Shown here piece after piece: positions 5,662 through 7,326 of a DNA stretch of 7,326 nucleotides. Below the pieces are notes generated by a model, which worked only from the letters and a program-made list of their open reading frames with translations, did no database searches and was not told where the DNA came from. The stretch spans positions 1 to 7,326 of the forward strand of contig JAQGIA010000003.1 in NCBI GenBank assembly GCA_028291445.1, in the 5' to 3' direction. The DNA comes from Belnapia sp. (GTDB lineage: Bacteria; Pseudomonadota; Alphaproteobacteria; Acetobacterales; Acetobacteraceae). The position numbers were made by a program, and so were the translations under genes. Position 1 is the stretch's first letter. Every line of letters starts with the position of its first letter.

Positions 5662-6309
5662 ATGAACATGGCGGCCTTCCAGCGGCTGATGGCCCAGAAT
5701 CCGGTTGGCTTGGGCTTGGCCGCCGCAATTTGGGTGCTGGCGCTCATGGCCCTGGCGACCGCTGCCGGCTTCGATCTGCGGACCCAGGTGGCACCGGTCG
5801 GAGCCGCACTCAGCCTGGTGCTCGGCCTTACTCTCTATCTTTCGAAGGAACGCAGCGAGCGGCGACGCAAGACGCTGGAGGCCTATGAAAAGCAGTTCCT
5901 CGACAAGACCCTGCGGGAAGCGATTCACAGCCTGCGCCTGGCGGTTGCCGAGGGGCGCTATGCCGAAACCACGGCTGCCGCGCCGGAGTCGCATCTCGGG
6001 CTGACGACCCTGCTGCTGAACTACCTCGAGACCTGTTGCGCCGGTGCCCGGCATGGGCTGTATGACCGCGACCTGTTGCACGAATTCCTCGGCCCCCTGG
6101 CCCAGTTCATGGTGGAGAATTTCCTGGTGGCGCCTTGCCGCGGACGGCTGCCGACCGAGGTCTTCCTCCCCCTGGGCACGGGGTCCAGCGGCGTTGCGCC
6201 GGAAGAGGCTGCCGCGCCTTTTCCCAATCTGCGGCGCTTCTTCCCGGAGATGATCGCCGCCGCCCAGGCGCGGGACAGCGACTACGCCCCGGCACCGAGC
6301 CTGCGTTGA
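5662..6309 (+). CDS. Two-helix membrane protein, DUF4760-like
   Basis: This 215-residue protein has two hydrophobic helices near its start, about residues 15-35 and 43-60. A strongly basic KERSERRRK segment (62-70) follows, so both ends should face the cytoplasm. The remaining 145 residues are soluble. The stretch LLNYLETCCAGARHGLYDRDLLHEFLGPLAQFMVENF, at about 114-150, resembles the helical core of DUF4760-type proteins, where a 'neck' membrane anchor carries a helical cytoplasmic domain; I place it there tentatively. The function of that group is not established. The C-terminal part is rich in Pro and Ala. No good ribosome binding site precedes the ATG at 5662 (or the alternative ATG at 5668), which fits re-initiation after the 20-codon frame. 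Its TGA shares one base with the mutL ATG, so the two are probably co-translated. Confidence 0.75.
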   Translation: MNMAAFQRLMAQNPVGLGLAAAIWVLALMALATAAGFDLRTQVAPVGAALSLVLGLTLYLSKERSERRRKTLEAYEKQFLDKTLREAIHSLRLAVAEGRYAETTAAAPESHLGLTTLLLNYLETCCAGARHGLYDRDLLHEFLGPLAQFMVENFLVAPCRGRLPTEVFLPLGTGSSGVAPEEAAAPFPNLRRFFPEMIAAAQARDSDYAPAPSLR

Positions 6310-7326
6310 TGGTCATCCGCCTCCTGCCCGAGACCACCGCCAATCGCATCGCCGCCGGCGAGGTGGTGGAGCGCCCGGCCGCCGTGGTGAAGGAGCTGGT
6401 GGAGAATGCGCTCGATGCCGGCGCCACCCGCATCGGCGTGACCCTGGAGGAAGGCGGTATCGGCCGCGTGGTGGTGGAGGATGACGGCACCGGCATGGGG
6501 CCGGCCGACCTCGAACTGGCGGTCGACCGCCATGCCACCTCCAAGCTGCCCGAGGAGGCCATGCTGTTCCGCATCGCCACCCTGGGCTTTCGCGGCGAGG
6601 CGCTGCCCAGCATCGGGGCGGTCGCCCGGCTGTCGATCACCACCCGGCCGCATGACGGCGATGCCCATGCGCTGGTGGTCGAAGGCGGCCGCAAGGGGCT
6701 GGTGGTACCGGCTTCCGGCGCGCCCGGCACCCGGATCGAGGTGCGCGACCTATTCTATGCCGTTCCCGCCCGCCGCAAATTCCTGAAATCCCCGCGCGCC
6801 GAGGCCGACCATGCCGTCGAGGCCGTTCGCCGCCTGGCCCTGGCTTGGCCGGAGGTCGGCTTCCGGGTGACGCAGGACGGGCGGGAGGTGCTGAACCTGG
6901 CGCCGGCCAGCCGCGATGGCCGGATCGCCGACCTGCTCGGCGCCGATTTCGCCGCCGCCGCCTTGCCTGTGGTCGCCGATGGCGGCGAGCTGGTGTTGTC
7001 CGGCCTTGCCGCCCAGCCGGCCTATACGCGGGCGACCGGCACCGAGCAGCATCTGGTGGTCAATCGCCGCCCGGTGCGGGACCAGTTGCTGCGCACCGCG
7101 CTGCGCGTCGCCTATCGGGACCTGATCGCCATGGGGCGGCATCCGGTGGCCGCGCTTTTCCTCGAAATCCCGCCCGAGGCGGTGGACGTGAATGTCCACC
7201 CGATGAAGACCGAACTGCGCGTCCGCGACGAGGCCGCGGTGCGCGGGCTGCTGATCGCGGCGCTGCGGCGCTCGCTCTCGGCCGGGGCCGGGGTGGCGAC
7301 GCCGGCCCTGACGGCTTATGCGCCCA
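6309..7326 (+). CDS. mutL: DNA mismatch repair protein MutL (N-terminal part; runs off the window)
   Basis: MutL is the ATPase that links mismatch recognition by MutS to strand incision and excision. The first 339 codons are present, covering the GHKL ATPase domain and the transducer domain. Motifs follow in order: AAGEVVERP (15-23), KELVENALDAGA (28-39) with catalytic Glu29 and Mg-binding Asn33, DDGTGM (58-63), RHATSK (74-79), the GFRGEALPSI ATP lid (93-102), and DVNVHPMKTE (293-302) with Lys300 as the likely ATP-contacting lysine. The numbering near the N-terminus coincides with E. coli MutL. The linker and C-terminal dimerisation domain lie beyond the window, so whether an endonuclease motif exists cannot be judged here. 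The ATG overlaps the stop of the membrane-protein gene (TGATG) and has only a weak ribosome binding site, which suggests translational coupling. Confidence 0.97.
   Translation, partial: MVIRLLPETTANRIAAGEVVERPAAVVKELVENALDAGATRIGVTLEEGGIGRVVVEDDGTGMGPADLELAVDRHATSKLPEEAMLFRIATLGFRGEALPSIGAVARLSITTRPHDGDAHALVVEGGRKGLVVPASGAPGTRIEVRDLFYAVPARRKFLKSPRAEADHAVEAVRRLALAWPEVGFRVTQDGREVLNLAPASRDGRIADLLGADFAAAALPVVADGGELVLSGLAAQPAYTRATGTEQHLVVNRRPVRDQLLRTALRVAYRDLIAMGRHPVAALFLEIPPEAVDVNVHPMKTELRVRDEAAVRGLLIAALRRSLSAGAGVATPALTAYAP

Noticed and set aside
5638..5664. In-frame TGA as a selenocysteine codon joining the 20-codon frame to the membrane protein
   Set aside because: No convincing stem-loop directly after the TGA, and no selenoprotein family resemblance.
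5358..5747. - strand frame reading repeated Leu-Pro-Glu-Glu-Arg units through the tandem repeat
   Set aside because: The repeat peptide is a by-product of the 15-base period; no ribosome binding site or family match, and the frame overlaps the ends of two real genes.
5364..5888. + strand frame crossing the gap and the start of the membrane-protein gene
   Set aside because: It begins inside the metallophosphoesterase gene and is out of frame with both real neighbours; the Arg/Gly/Trp-rich product looks like a shadow.

Overview
The window is very GC-rich, gene-dense DNA with all genes on the + strand. The high GC, the strong GC bias at third codon positions and the protein types suggest an alphaproteobacterium, most likely of the Acetobacteraceae/Rhodospirillales type. 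That placement is an inference from composition and gene content, not from a marker search. No tRNA, rRNA, CRISPR array, insertion sequence or phage gene is visible.

Layout. Positions 1-2587 hold a pair of M16 (pitrilysin/MPP-like) peptidase genes joined by an ATGA overlap. The first keeps the HxxEH zinc site. The second has lost it but keeps the C-terminal Arg/Tyr substrate-binding pair, so the two should form one heteromeric protease. After 32 bases, which contain a perfect 19-base palindrome running into the ribosome binding site, comes glucose-6-phosphate isomerase (pgi, 2620-4272) with all catalytic residues in place. A small VOC/bleomycin-resistance-like protein (4265-4702) overlaps the pgi end, and a calcineurin-like metallophosphoesterase (4684-5451) overlaps the VOC gene.

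Positions 5452-5661 form the only notable gap. It holds a 15-base tandem repeat (about 3.8 copies), a near-ideal Shine-Dalgarno sequence and a 20-codon open frame. A two-helix membrane protein resembling DUF4760 proteins follows (5662-6309). Its stop overlaps the start of mutL (6309 to the window edge, N-terminal 339 codons), the mismatch-repair ATPase.

The coding content is mostly ordinary housekeeping, arranged as tightly overlapping and probably co-transcribed genes. The parts that deserve a second look are regulatory: the palindrome touching the pgi ribosome binding site, and the repeat-bearing leader at 5452-5661. In that leader every repeat copy can base-pair with the Shine-Dalgarno/start region of the small open frame. 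I see no convincing new defence or mobile system.
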